DNA of 64,000 bases from Candidatus Saccharimonadota bacterium (GCA_017545595.1 JAFWLO010000005.1:1-64000), one strand, 5' to 3'; counted from the first letter of the stretch, positions 53,774 through 62,391 are shown. Numbers and translations are program-made. The notes: generated by a model from the letters alone, not told the origin.

Positions 53774-53796
53774 AAACAGCCGAAAGGCTGTTTTTG
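53774..53796 (+). terminator. rho-independent terminator
   Basis: AACAGCC-GAAA-GGCTGTT and a T-run. No gene that it would end is evident; it may shield the RNA gene behind it. Confidence 0.7.
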
Positions 53797-53812
53797 CATG
53801 ATAAAGTATTTA

Positions 53813-53821
53813 TGGTATAAT
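53813..53821 (+). promoter_or_regulatory. extended -10 promoter of a candidate RNA gene
   Basis: TGG-TATAAT, start near 53828. Confidence 0.6.
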
Positions 53822-54005
53822 GAATGTGTAGTCTTGAACTGGAATATCTAGTTTGGCTGTTATGGCTCGACTGGCTAGTTCTAAAATGTTCAGGATCAAA
53901 GAAAATCAGAGGCACACTCTACTGATAGTTAGAGTTCAAACCCTGGGTTCGGGCTATGGTTCGGATCTTTTGTAAGTTGTCTCTTTTAGCGCTTGAGTTT
54001 CTAGT

Positions 54006-54073
54006 CGTTGTGTCGCTCGGTAGGCAGCTCTTCCCCTTCGCGCCTTCTTCTGTCCCCCTCCCCCAGATTTTCT
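54006..54073. repeat. 68-bp direct repeat, copy 2
   Basis: Copy of 53416-53483. It is C-rich on the plus strand, unlike the G-rich sequence on both sides, so this copy probably arrived second. Confidence 0.9.
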
Positions 54074-54081
54074 TTTACGTT

Positions 54082-54107
54082 TCGCACAAGAAATTGTGCG
54101 ATTTTTT
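54082..54107 (+). terminator. terminator of the candidate RNA
   Basis: TCGCACAA-GAAA-TTGTGCGA followed by six T. Confidence 0.8.
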
Positions 54108-54175
54108 GATTGGTAGAAGTGAGTAGTTTTAGATATTAAGGACGAGATGTTGGTGTTTGTTTCGGTTTGTTCTAA

Positions 54176-55495
54176 CTATTGTAGTTCTAAGACAACTAAG
54201 TTTTCTATGTGGGGAGTTTTGGGAAAGAAGTTGAAGGGGGTGATTGATGTGATTTTGTAAGGGCGAGTTGAGATAGATGTTGAGGTATGGGGTTTGGAGG
54301 GGGATAGGGTAGATAATAGAGAAGATGAGCCTGAGGTGGAATTTTTTGAGGAATCTGAAGAATCTAGTGTCGAGACTAGAAATGATAGGTCGCGGGCTTG
54401 AGTCGATGGGTTGCACGAGAGATAGATGATGGATTTTGGACGAACTTCTAGAAGTTTTTCTATGAGGCGTTTGTCGCAACCTGCGCGAGGCGGGTCGAGA
54501 ATGACTGTTTGGTCGGGGGAGATATAGGAGAGGGCTTCTTCGGATTTTGCGTGGACGGGGCGGGCGTTTGTTCTTTTCTCGCAATTTTTCTCAAGTTCTT
54601 TGAACGCGTCGTTGTTTGTTTCTACAAGTGTTAGATTGTTAGATTCTTCGGCGACGGAAAGGCCGATGGTTCCGACGCCAGAATAAAGGTCGAGAATGTT
54701 CGAGGTTTTGATATGGGATTTGATTTGTTTTAGGGCTAGTTCATAGACGGAGAGGTTGATTTGGAAGAAGCCGTTCGGGGAGTATGAGTATGATCTTTTT
54801 AGGAGAGTATCTGTGAGCGGGGTGAAGGAAGGGTGGGGATGGTTATTTTCTAGGAGTCCTCCGGAGACAATTCCCTGCTTGTTCGAACGAAGGAGAAGAG
54901 ACTGGTATTTGTATGCTGGCTCGTGGGATTCATTTAGGCGAGAGATAATTTCTTTCGCACGAGCGAGGATTTCTGGGCGTTCGATTGACGAAGATTCTAT
55001 TGGGACTTTTTTATGGGAACCGCGAGCGTGGAAGGCAAGGGAGATAGACTCAGATTCCTTGTCCCAGTAGAGGGCGTATTCCATTTTGTTGCGATAGTTC
55101 CATTCGGCGCCGTCTGTGACGACGTTTTTAACCTCTGTTTCTAGGGGGATTTTTTGTTCGCGGAGGGATTCTTCGACGAGGAGGCGTTTTTGTTCGAGTT
55201 CGGAAGAAAATTTAAGAATCTGCCAGGGGGAAGTCGAGAGAAAACAGGGGTCTTTAGGGGAGACACGGAGCGGAGAGGGAGAATCTATGACTTCCGCGAC
55301 GCCTTCGAGGTAGGAAGATTTGGCCTTTGTGATGAGAACACGTGAAATAATTTCTCCTGGAAGGGCGTTCCAGAGAAAAATCTTCTTGTTGTTTTCGGAA
55401 AGAGAGGGGTCGGAAATTTTGCCGAGGGCGAAGCCACCGGGGACGAACTTTTCTACGATGATGGAAGTAGTTAGGGATTTAGGCGTTTTGGACAT
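54176..55495 (-). CDS. RNA m5U methyltransferase, TrmA/RlmD family
   Basis: Methylates a uridine C5 in tRNA or 23S rRNA. 439 aa: N-terminal TRAM-like domain (1-60), central RNA-recognition part, and the Rossmann domain with NGFFQINLSVYE, LDLYSGVGTIGLS, DPPRAGCDK and the nucleophile in YLSCNPSTQARD. The iron-sulphur cysteine cluster of RlmD is not present. A Ser-rich loop (residues ~375-405) interrupts the end before HIENLVVLEL. The target site cannot be told. It lies just right of the strand-composition switch, on what would be the lagging strand. Confidence 0.88.
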   Translation of the reverse strand: MSKTPKSLTTSIIVEKFVPGGFALGKISDPSLSENNKKIFLWNALPGEIISRVLITKAKSSYLEGVAEVIDSPSPLRVSPKDPCFLSTSPWQILKFSSELEQKRLLVEESLREQKIPLETEVKNVVTDGAEWNYRNKMEYALYWDKESESISLAFHARGSHKKVPIESSSIERPEILARAKEIISRLNESHEPAYKYQSLLLRSNKQGIVSGGLLENNHPHPSFTPLTDTLLKRSYSYSPNGFFQINLSVYELALKQIKSHIKTSNILDLYSGVGTIGLSVAEESNNLTLVETNNDAFKELEKNCEKRTNARPVHAKSEEALSYISPDQTVILDPPRAGCDKRLIEKLLEVRPKSIIYLSCNPSTQARDLSFLVSTLDSSDSSKNSTSGSSSLLSTLSPSKPHTSTSISTRPYKITSITPFNFFPKTPHIENLVVLELQ

Positions 55496-55568
55496 GAGAC
55501 TAGATTTTTTGACGGGCAGGAGCGTCGCTTTTGTTTGATATTTTTATACATTATTTTTTATTATAGCA

Positions 55569-55678
55569 TAAAAATTTATGTAGAGGGAGAGGAGAGTGTT
55601 CGGTTTTTGAGTTGTGGTGGGGTGTTTTAGGCTAAAAATTTATGTAGAGGGAGAGGAGAGTGTTCGGTTTTTGAGTTG
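55569..55678. repeat. tandem duplication, about 46 bp, period 64
   Basis: Two identical G-rich units (TTTATGTAGAGGGAGAGGAG and following) between the methyltransferase and tRNA-Gln. Only two units and no regular spacer, so not CRISPR. Apart from this and the tRNA promoter 55496-55794 shows nothing else. Confidence 0.85.
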
Positions 55679-55755
55679 GATTGGAGTGCTTTTAGACTTA
55701 GGCTGTGGTTTTGTTTTTAGTTTTGAGCTCTGGGTGGTCTTGGCTGGGACGGAGG

Positions 55756-55784
55756 TTGACGAGAGGAGGAAAAGGGGTTAAAAT
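55756..55784 (+). promoter_or_regulatory. tRNA-Gln promoter
   Basis: TTGACG, 17 bases, TAAAAT, eleven bases before the tRNA. Confidence 0.65.
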
Positions 55785-55794
55785 AATGGAAGAT

Positions 55795-55869
55795 TGGACC
55801 GTCGCCAAGCGGTAAGGCACTGGGTTTTGGTCCCAGCATTCGCAGGTTCGAATCCTGCCGGTCCAGCCA
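55795..55869 (+). tRNA. tRNA-Gln (TTG)
   Basis: TGGACCG pairs with CGGTCCA, anticodon loop TTTTGGT, T-arm CAGGTTCGAATCCTG, encoded CCA. A terminator follows at 55919. Confidence 0.95.
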
Positions 55870-55918
55870 GAACCGACTACATCTGTAGGTTTGGTTCAGT
55901 CAAAATCGACTACAAAAA

Positions 55919-55943
55919 AGAACCTAGGAGGGTTCATTTTTTT
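55919..55943 (+). terminator. terminator of tRNA-Gln
   Basis: GAACC/GGTTC stem followed by ATTTTTTT. Confidence 0.65.
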
Positions 55944-56017
55944 ATGTATTGTTGGGCTAAAGCCCAACAAAGGATTTTCCTTTCCTGCGTATCTAATAGA
56001 TGTTCTTTCTGCTCATA

Positions 56018-57208
56018 TCATTCCTCTAATAGCCAATCGGCAATATCAACAATACGGATACCTTCATATTGCATCTCGTGTTGTCTTGTACCAGCGATGA
56101 GGAGCTTCTGATATCCGCCAGGTATATTAACAAGCGGCGCAACCTCTCTTTCCATCGTCTCTCGCTCCGTTATCAGATATGAAACCTGGATATACAACTT
56201 TTCTCCGTCTTTGATTGCGACAAAATCTATTTCGCCATTTCGCATCGCCCCGACGTAAACTTCGTAGCCACGTCGCATCAATTCAATCGCCACGATATTT
56301 TCATAAGTATCGCCAAAATTAGGAGTTTTTGTCCCAAGTTTGGCATATCTAAAAGTGTGGTCTGAAAGGTAGTATTTATCTGTCGTAGCAAGATATCGCT
56401 TACCTTTGATATCGTATCGACGCACCTTATAGAAAGCGTATGCTTCACAGAGATATTTCATATATGCACCGATGGTTTTGTCGGTCGCTTCAAGATGGTT
56501 AGACTTGAGAACATTAGTAATGTTGCGAGCGGAGGTTGGTTTCGAGATATTATCCATCAAAAAATCAGAAACACCATCCATCACGGCTGGGTTTTTCACT
56601 CCGTGCTTATCTTCGATATCTCGCACAATCATCGTATCATAGACTTCTTTGATGTAATTATATTTCTTTTTAGGAGTATCGTATTCATACGAGCCTGCAA
56701 TGCCTCCCTCCTCTACATATTTCTCTAGGGCTTCATATTTGTCCTTGTAGCCAAAATACTCGACAAATTCGGCAAAAGAGAACGGATAAACCTCGATGGT
56801 ATAGGTTCGCCCAACGAAGAGCGTGGCAAGGTCGCTTCCTGCAAGAAAGGCGTTAGACCCAGTGATATAGATATCGTACTTGTGGGAGGCGTGGAGACTA
56901 TTTAGGGCTAGTTCAAAGCCTTCACACATCTGTACCTCGTCTATTAGGAGAAAATTCTTTACTCCGTCAACAAAATGCTCTTCAACATAATCATTCAGGG
57001 CGTGATACTCTCGTAACTTCTCGTATTTTAGAGAAGAAAGGTCGAAACTGATAATGTTGGCATCATCAATGTTCTTCTTGACGTATTTCTTGAGGTTATC
57101 AAGCAGAATGGACTTACCGCTTCGCCTTACACCAGTGATAACCTTAATATCTTCTGTGCCCATCACGCCGATAATCTCGTCTAGGTATTTTCGTTTAATT
57201 CTTGCCAT
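56018..57208 (-). CDS. DUF4143-type AAA ATPase
   Basis: 396 aa: an AAA_14 P-loop domain (TGVRRSGKSILL near residue 28, NFLLIDEVQMCEG near 90) and a C-terminal DUF4143 domain with a PD-(D/E)xK nuclease-like stretch (GEIDFVAIKDGEKLYIQVSY). The family is widespread and scattered by transfer between bacteria, archaea and hosts' microbiota; its function is not established, possibly defence. AAAGGA precedes the ATG. Amino-acid and codon choice is more even than in its neighbours, which suggests acquisition. Short hairpin TTGTTGGGC/GCCCAACAA lies just beyond its stop. Confidence 0.85.
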   Translation of the reverse strand: MARIKRKYLDEIIGVMGTEDIKVITGVRRSGKSILLDNLKKYVKKNIDDANIISFDLSSLKYEKLREYHALNDYVEEHFVDGVKNFLLIDEVQMCEGFELALNSLHASHKYDIYITGSNAFLAGSDLATLFVGRTYTIEVYPFSFAEFVEYFGYKDKYEALEKYVEEGGIAGSYEYDTPKKKYNYIKEVYDTMIVRDIEDKHGVKNPAVMDGVSDFLMDNISKPTSARNITNVLKSNHLEATDKTIGAYMKYLCEAYAFYKVRRYDIKGKRYLATTDKYYLSDHTFRYAKLGTKTPNFGDTYENIVAIELMRRGYEVYVGAMRNGEIDFVAIKDGEKLYIQVSYLITERETMEREVAPLVNIPGGYQKLLIAGTRQHEMQYEGIRIVDIADWLLEE

Positions 57209-57285
57209 AGTTTATCCTTTTCTCAAGTATAGCATCTATTACGCAAAATTGCAATTTTTGCAAAAATGCGTAATGCAATGTTGGG

Positions 57286-57693
57286 CTAGTCGAGGAGTTT
57301 GGCGGAGAGGGACTGGGAGGAAAGTTTTTTGTCAAAAGTTAGGAGGGGCTCCTTTTTTAAGGACTCGGAGAGGAAAGCGGAATAGCAATCTACGAAGGAG
57401 AGAGAGGGGTGGTCGATGTAAAAATCGAGGAGTTCTAAGAGGAAGGGAGACTGAAAGGAGAGGTTTTTAAGTTTAAACAGGACAGAGAGGAGAGCACGGA
57501 CTTCGGGGCGAGAAAAAGCTAGGACATTAGAGAGAACATGGACGAGTTCGACGAAAATAACGTCGGAGACGAAAAAGAGGCAGTCTTCGCGCGAGAGGAG
57601 GGCGACGACCTTTTCTGTCTGGGCTGGAACGTCGCCTAAGAGGAAGCGAAGGAGGAGATTTGTGTCTAGGGAGGATTCGGAATTATAAACCAT
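57286..57693 (-). CDS. PIN-domain toxin (VapC-like)
   Basis: A single-domain RNase of toxin-antitoxin systems. 135 aa with the four acidic positions in LDTNLLLR, IFVELVHVL, FVDCYSA and LTFDKKL. Its start overlaps the antitoxin end by 11 bases, the usual order with antitoxin first. VapC toxins cut tRNA or rRNA; the target here is unknown. Confidence 0.88.
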   Translation of the reverse strand: MVYNSESSLDTNLLLRFLLGDVPAQTEKVVALLSREDCLFFVSDVIFVELVHVLSNVLAFSRPEVRALLSVLFKLKNLSFQSPFLLELLDFYIDHPSLSFVDCYSAFLSESLKKEPLLTFDKKLSSQSLSAKLLD

Positions 57694-57991
57694 AACGACC
57701 TCCGTAGAAGCTCTTCCCTTCGGGGGAGGCGGACCAGTTTTCGCGGAGTTCTTGGGCGGACTTCCCGGCGTTTTTCTCGAGGCGGAGTTTGGTTTTCTCG
57801 CTAGCGTTCTCGCGAATTTCTTCTAGTTCGGCGACAAGCTCTTCGACGGATTGGGCGCGTTTAAGGACAAGAGAGTCGCCTTTAAGAGAGAGGACGACAC
57901 TTTGGCCCGGGAGGAGATTGAGGGCAGAACGGACAGCCTTCGGCAGGAAGACCTGGCCGGTTTTTGTCAAAGTCGAAGAGTAAATAGGCAT
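57683..57991 (-). CDS. AbrB/MazE-type antitoxin
   Basis: 102 aa: a SpoVT/AbrB swapped-hairpin DNA-binding domain (KTGQVFLPKAVRSALNL LPG, broken for length) in the first 50 residues and a helical tail that would wrap the PIN toxin. It would repress its own promoter with the toxin. AAAGGAAA lies 13 bases before ATG, rather far. Confidence 0.87.
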   Translation of the reverse strand: MPIYSSTLTKTGQVFLPKAVRSALNLLPGQSVVLSLKGDSLVLKRAQSVEELVAELEEIRENASEKTKLRLEKNAGKSAQELRENWSASPEGKSFYGGRYGL

Positions 57992-58130
57992 TTTATAAAA
58001 ATTTCCTTTCTTATAGAGAGTATAGCAAATTTTGTTAAAAATGTCAAGAGCGTAATAAAAATTGAAGAAAAATAATAAAAAACTGGGATTTTGTTATTTT
58101 TGGGTGTTTGGGAGGGTTTTGAGGGGGTTG

Positions 58131-58215
58131 GAAAGGTTAGAAGGGTTTGGTTTTGAGGGGATGGAGGGTTGAATTCGAGGGGATGGAGGGTTTGGCTTCG
58201 AGGGGATGGGGGTTT
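58131..58215 (+). repeat. G-rich tandem repeat
   Basis: Three units of CGAGGGGATGGAGGGTT type. Together with nearby GGG runs they could fold as a G-quadruplex. 57992-58255 shows nothing else. Confidence 0.75.
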
Positions 58216-58255
58216 AGAGAATTTTATTGGGTTCTGATGAGGTTGGGGACTTAAG

Positions 58256-58284
58256 TTGCTTTCTGGGCGGAAATGTGGTATAAT
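58256..58284 (+). promoter_or_regulatory. promoter of the FISUMP-like gene
   Basis: TTGCTT, 17 bases, TATAAT with TGG extension. The leader of about 50 bases has an AGCC/GGCT hairpin and AAGGGGGTG before ATG 58341. Confidence 0.75.
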
Positions 58285-58340
58285 TGTTGTATCCTAAGAT
58301 AGCCGCAGGCTGTTTAGAGAAAATAAGGGGGTGTTCTTTA

Positions 58341-59021
58341 ATGTTTATGATTAAGTATTTCGAGGAGTTGGATGAGATGTGGAGCAGAGGAATAACAGAG
58401 GACGACGAGAAGAATTTTGGATTTTTGGTTGCGCCGGAGGATTATGTGGATACGACGAACGGGGTTGCGCTGATTGATTGGTATCAGGCGGTTCTGCTCG
58501 AGAAGGAGGGGATGGTTCCGCAGAAGTGGAGGTTGCCGAAGGTTGCAGAGTGGCAGAAGATTTTGGAGTATTATAGCGAGAAAGGCCCGGAAGAATTGAG
58601 AAATGGAAAAAGTAACTTTGGCTCCCTGCTGATGATGAAAGAGATGAGGCTGAATCCGTCTTCGGTTGTTACGCCGAGAAATTGGCGACTGAAGTTTTCT
58701 GAAGAGAAGAGTAAAGGAGTCAGTTTTGGGTATCGGCGCGAAGAAAGAAGTGCGGAGACTGGGAAAGATGGAGGCTCTAAAAGCTTTAAGAATGTAGAAG
58801 AAAGTAGAAACGCCGGAAGATTTGAGGGGCTTCAGAAAGCTGAAAAAGTCGAGAAGACCGAGAAAGATGAGCGCCTGAAGGAGCTTTTTGCGTATTGGAC
58901 GGCTGACACGATTGGGGCGGGGCACGCGTTTGCGCTGGAGATGTCGGGAGATGGCGATTTGAAGTTTCTTGTTGAAAACAGATGGAGTAGATGTCGAGTT
59001 CGACTCATTCGGGATATTTAA
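58341..59021 (+). CDS. cytoplasmic FISUMP/C-type-lectin-like protein
   Basis: 226 aa. WRLPKVAEWQKIL and the C-terminal part (FAYWTADTIGAGHAFALEM, then RCRVRLIRD) follow the same pattern as the silent cassettes (GWQLPR, YWSS, GFAVRCV), so it has the same fold. There is no signal peptide or prepilin signal, so it would remain inside the cell unless exported otherwise. A Lys/Glu-rich segment (150-185) splits the domain. The frame starts at 58284, but ATG 58341 has the ribosome site. Own promoter and terminator. Function unknown. Confidence 0.6.
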   Translation: MFMIKYFEELDEMWSRGITEDDEKNFGFLVAPEDYVDTTNGVALIDWYQAVLLEKEGMVPQKWRLPKVAEWQKILEYYSEKGPEELRNGKSNFGSLLMMKEMRLNPSSVVTPRNWRLKFSEEKSKGVSFGYRREERSAETGKDGGSKSFKNVEESRNAGRFEGLQKAEKVEKTEKDERLKELFAYWTADTIGAGHAFALEMSGDGDLKFLVENRWSRCRVRLIRDI

Positions 59022-59028
59022 AACGCTT

Positions 59029-59052
59029 AAAAGCCCCTTTCGGGGCTTTTTT
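59029..59052 (+). terminator. terminator of the FISUMP-like gene
   Basis: AAAAGCCCC and GGGGCTTTT with a T-run. Confidence 0.85.
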
Positions 59053-59200
59053 CTTGGGGGTAATGAGAAATATATGGGGTTTCGAGGATTTGGCTACTAC
59101 GGACGCTCGGGGCGAGAGTTTAAGTTTTGTTCAGGAGAAGAGGCGAATTTTGAGCAGGGAGAACGAAATGTTGTTCGGAGGAAGAGAAAAATTTGTTCAG

Positions 59201-61891
59201 TTAGATGACTGTGAGCTCTTGTTTGAGACGAGAAATGAGGGCGGTTTTTTCTTCGATTCCCTTTCGGGTTTCTTCGACAAGGTGGGCGGGGGCTTTGTCG
59301 ACGTAGTTCGGGTTGCGCATTCGGGCTTCGAGAGCGTCTAGTTCGCGACCGACGGAAAGGATGCGATCTTCGAGGGTTTCTCGATAAGAATCGGAAATTT
59401 CCGAAGATACGTCGAGATAGATTTCTCGGCCAGAGAGGGCGAGACGGATGCCACGGGGAGAGCCTTCGCAGGAAGAAACGGAGGGGCAACGAGTTAAGAA
59501 TTTAACGAGGTTGGCGTTGTCGGAGATGAGGCTGTCGTCGCCGTAGAGAATGGGCGGGACGGATTTTAGGGCGTGTTTTTGGGTTTTTAGGGCAGAGAGA
59601 ACGCGACGGACTTCTCCGACGGCGGACATGAGACGTTCGAATTCTTCGGCGGAGATTGGGTCGAACTCGAGAGGAGCGGGCCAAGGTTGGGAGATTAACA
59701 TTCCGGAGGTCCAGGAAAGAGTTTGCCAGATGGTTTCTGTGACAAAAGGCATGAATGGATGGGCGATTATAAGGAGGGATTCGAGAGTTTTCTGGAGGAG
59801 GGGGAGGTTTTTGAAGAGTTTTTCGCTTTCGAGGAACCAGTCGGCGTATTTGTCCCAAATCGTGGAGTAGATTTCTTCGACGGCTTCGGCGAAGCGGTAA
59901 GAAGACATACATTTCTCGACCTTTTTTCTCAAGGCGTCTATTTCTCGGCAGATCCAGTCTTCGGACATGTTAGAAGTTGAGAGAACGTCATTTTTATTTT
60001 CTGCTTCGTCGACCCAAGTTTGGATGAGGCGGGAGACGTTCCAGAGTTTGTTACAGAGGTTGCGGCCGGAGATGACGGATTCTTCGGAGAAGGCTTGGGA
60101 CATTCCGGCGGAGCGGCCGCGAAGAATGCCGAGGCGGAAGGCATCGGAGCCGTATTTGTCGACGAGCTCCATGGGGTTTATGACGTTCCCTTTCGACTTC
60201 GACATCTTCTTCCCCTTGCTGTCGAGGACGAGGCCATGGAGATAAACGTCTTTGAAGGGGACTTCGCCTGTTATGTAGAGACCCATCATTATCATGCGGG
60301 CAACCCAGGCAAAGAGGATGTCGGCGCCGGTTTCCATGACGTTTAAGGGGTAGAACGGGGAGCCGGATTCTTCGGTCCAATCCGTGCAGACGATGGGCCA
60401 GTGGGAGGAGGAGAACCAAGTGTCGAAGGTGTCTTCGTCGCGAGCATAGAGAACGCCACCGATTTCTATTTCTTTAAGGTTTGTTCGGGTGTCGAAGATC
60501 CATTCGGGGGCGGAATCGAAGTTTTCTTTCCCTGTCGCGCTAGAGGCTGTGCCGATTTTTTTGAACATCGGGATAGGAATTCCCCAGGGGATTTGGCGGG
60601 AGATGTTCCAATCTTTTAGACCTTCGAGATAGTTGATGAGAACCTTCTGTTTGGACGCGGGGTGGAAGGAGATTTCGTTCTTTTTGAGGTGAGAAATGGC
60701 GGTTTTAGCGAGTTTTTCGGTGTCGATGAACCATTGTTCCTTTAGGGTCGGTTCGATGACGGTTCCGCATTTGTAGCAGTGAGCGACAGAGTGGGTGATT
60801 TTATGAGAATCGAGAAGAATTCCCTGTTCTTTGAGGTCTTTAAGGACGAGGGCGCGACATTCTTCGGTTGTGAGGTCGGAATAGCGGTCGCCACAGACGG
60901 GGAGCATATGACCGTTGTCGGAGATGACGCGGAGGTTTTCTAGGTTGTGGCGTTTCCCTACTTCGAAATCGTCAAAATCGTGGGCTGGGGTGATTTTTAC
61001 GGCGCCTGAGCCGTATTCGGGGTCGGCGTGTTCGTCGGGGATGATAGGGATGGTGCGGGAGGTTAAGGGGAGTTTTACTCGTTTTCCGACGAGGGATTTG
61101 TAACGGGGGTCGGAAGGGTTGACAGCAACGGCTTGGTCGCCGAAGAGGGTTTCGGGGCGGGTGGTGGAGACGACAATGTATTCTTTATGACACTCAGGAG
61201 AAGAATCGAGAAAACCGTCTGAATCTTCATTGACTAATTCGTACTTCAAATCCCAGAGGAAGCCGGGTTCGTCGATATGTTCGACTTCGATGTCGGCGAA
61301 GGCGGTTTCGTGCTTTGGGCAGTAGTTGACGAGCTTTTCACCTCTGTAAATGTAGCCGTCGTTCCACATTTTTTCGAAAGTTTTATACACGCGAGAGACG
61401 ACGTTTTCGTCGAGCGTGAAGGTGAGGTCGTTCCAGGCGCAAGAGGCGCCGAGAGCGCGGACTTGGAGCTCCATGTTCCCTCTCTGTTCTTGGACGAAGT
61501 CCCAGACGCGGGCATAGAGCTCGTCGCGGGAATATTCGAAGCGAGAATGGCCGACGGCTTCGAGGGCGCGCTCGTAAACGACCCAGGTTTCGAAACCGGC
61601 GTGGTCGGCACCTGGGACATACCAGGTTGACTTTCCGAGAAGACGATAAAATCTAGTTAGAGAATCTTCTAGGGCAATTGTCAAGCCATGACCGATGTGG
61701 AGATTTCCGTTCGCGTTCGGGGGAGGCATGACAATAGAGTAAAATGGGCGGTTTTTAAGGGAGGATTCTTTGGAAAATGTCGCGGGATTAACAGAGGTCA
61801 GAGGCTTAGGGTTGAAGGCGGGAGAGGATTCCCAGCCTTGGTAGATTTCTGATTCGAAGGATTTTGGCTCGTAAGAAGAAGTGAATTTCAT
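59201..61891 (-). CDS. valS: valyl-tRNA synthetase
   Basis: Charges tRNA-Val. 896 aa: HIGH motif in PPPNANGNLHIGH, editing domain, KMSKS in GKKMSKSKGNV, anticodon domain and the C-terminal coiled coil (about 830-896). The ATG is six bases after TATAAT, leaderless. Odd point: residues about 226-237 (GFLDSSPECHKE) are encoded by a 35-base stretch (61181-61215) that also occurs twice in the non-coding repeats at 44.5 and 62.2 kb. In other ValRS proteins this place, just before YIVVxTTRPET, is a short variable loop. Confidence 0.95.
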   Translation of the reverse strand: MKFTSSYEPKSFESEIYQGWESSPAFNPKPLTSVNPATFSKESSLKNRPFYSIVMPPPNANGNLHIGHGLTIALEDSLTRFYRLLGKSTWYVPGADHAGFETWVVYERALEAVGHSRFEYSRDELYARVWDFVQEQRGNMELQVRALGASCAWNDLTFTLDENVVSRVYKTFEKMWNDGYIYRGEKLVNYCPKHETAFADIEVEHIDEPGFLWDLKYELVNEDSDGFLDSSPECHKEYIVVSTTRPETLFGDQAVAVNPSDPRYKSLVGKRVKLPLTSRTIPIIPDEHADPEYGSGAVKITPAHDFDDFEVGKRHNLENLRVISDNGHMLPVCGDRYSDLTTEECRALVLKDLKEQGILLDSHKITHSVAHCYKCGTVIEPTLKEQWFIDTEKLAKTAISHLKKNEISFHPASKQKVLINYLEGLKDWNISRQIPWGIPIPMFKKIGTASSATGKENFDSAPEWIFDTRTNLKEIEIGGVLYARDEDTFDTWFSSSHWPIVCTDWTEESGSPFYPLNVMETGADILFAWVARMIMMGLYITGEVPFKDVYLHGLVLDSKGKKMSKSKGNVINPMELVDKYGSDAFRLGILRGRSAGMSQAFSEESVISGRNLCNKLWNVSRLIQTWVDEAENKNDVLSTSNMSEDWICREIDALRKKVEKCMSSYRFAEAVEEIYSTIWDKYADWFLESEKLFKNLPLLQKTLESLLIIAHPFMPFVTETIWQTLSWTSGMLISQPWPAPLEFDPISAEEFERLMSAVGEVRRVLSALKTQKHALKSVPPILYGDDSLISDNANLVKFLTRCPSVSSCEGSPRGIRLALSGREIYLDVSSEISDSYRETLEDRILSVGRELDALEARMRNPNYVDKAPAHLVEETRKGIEEKTALISRLKQELTVI

Positions 61892-61897
61892 AAGGAT

Positions 61898-61903
61898 ATT
61901 ATA
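61898..61903 (-). promoter_or_regulatory. valS -10 box, leaderless
   Basis: TATAAT, ATCCTT, ATG. The same nine bases ATCCTTATG follow the -10 box of fic. Confidence 0.7.
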
Positions 61904-61927
61904 GCATAGAAGAAGGAAATGTTCTAT

Positions 61928-62056
61928 GGCTCGCTTGCGGTCGTTTCAGTTTTTTATTCTTCTATCGATTTCTTCCATATTTTCTTCGGAACGTTTTGAT
62001 GTGCTTATTTGTTTTCTAATTCTCTCTTTTATAGGAGGCTCGCTTGCGGTCGTTTC
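61928..62056. repeat. 20-bp direct repeat pair
   Basis: GGCTCGCTTGCGGTCGTTTC at 61928-61947 and 62037-62056. The second copy borders a GC-rich hairpin. Confidence 0.8.
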
Positions 62057-62170
62057 CATTTTGCGCGACCGGAGTTCCGCCAGCCCGCCGTCGCGGGTGT
62101 CGGCCTCCTTATCCTCGGTCGTAACCTGCGGACGTCGCTCAAAGCTGGAAACTCCCCGCTCGCCAACATT
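62057..62170. ncRNA. GC-rich hairpin module, possible structured RNA
   Basis: GGAGTT and CCAGC pair with GCTGG and AACTCC, with GCGA/TCGC outside and further stems inside, about 110 nt. It stands out from the AT-rich surroundings. Size and shape recall module H1 at 42.9 kb; sequence does not. Confidence 0.4.
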
Positions 62171-62200
62171 ATTACAATAATTTTCCAAAGTTTGTCCGTG

Positions 62201-62391
62201 AACTTCTCCAAAAATACGTGTTTTTTCTTTATGACACTCAGGAGAAGAATCGAGAAAACTTATTATTTACTCGTTCTCGAAGGTGAAAGTTGTAATAATT
62301 AATCGGGGTTTGAAAAGGGTTCCTTAGAAAACATGAGAGAAGTCGATAAAACCTTTTCCAAAAATACGTGTTTTTTCTTTATGACACTTAT
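62201..62391 (-). repeat. dispersed repeat element, copy 3
   Basis: Minus-strand copy of the element at 43654 and 44421, including the 35 bases shared with valS (62225-62259). The end sequence AAAAATACGTGTTTTTTCTT occurs at both borders (about 62210 and 62360), so the unit is flanked by direct repeats. 62400-62840 shows nothing I can name. Confidence 0.75.

Larger units (their letters stand above)
53828..54107 (+). ncRNA. candidate RNA gene ending in the 68-bp repeat
   Basis: About 280 nt between an extended -10 promoter and a strong terminator, no convincing frame. TCTTGAAC pairs with GTTCAGGA near the start and CTCTA with TAGAG further on. Its 3' part is the second copy of the sequence that ends cassette G. 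An RNA that carries the 3' border of a variable domain recalls a template RNA, but its 5' part is not similar to any cassette. Confidence 0.45.

Noticed and set aside
53780-53840. dif site near the strand-composition switch
   Set aside because: No 28-bp sequence with the 11-6-11 dif pattern was seen, and the direction of the switch fits an origin, not a terminus.
55569-55678. Possible CRISPR array
   Set aside because: Only two units of a tandem duplication, no unique spacers, no cas genes in the window.
61946-62188. 80-aa minus-strand frame
   Set aside because: No ribosome site or promoter, composition is odd, and it covers a hairpin with repeats.
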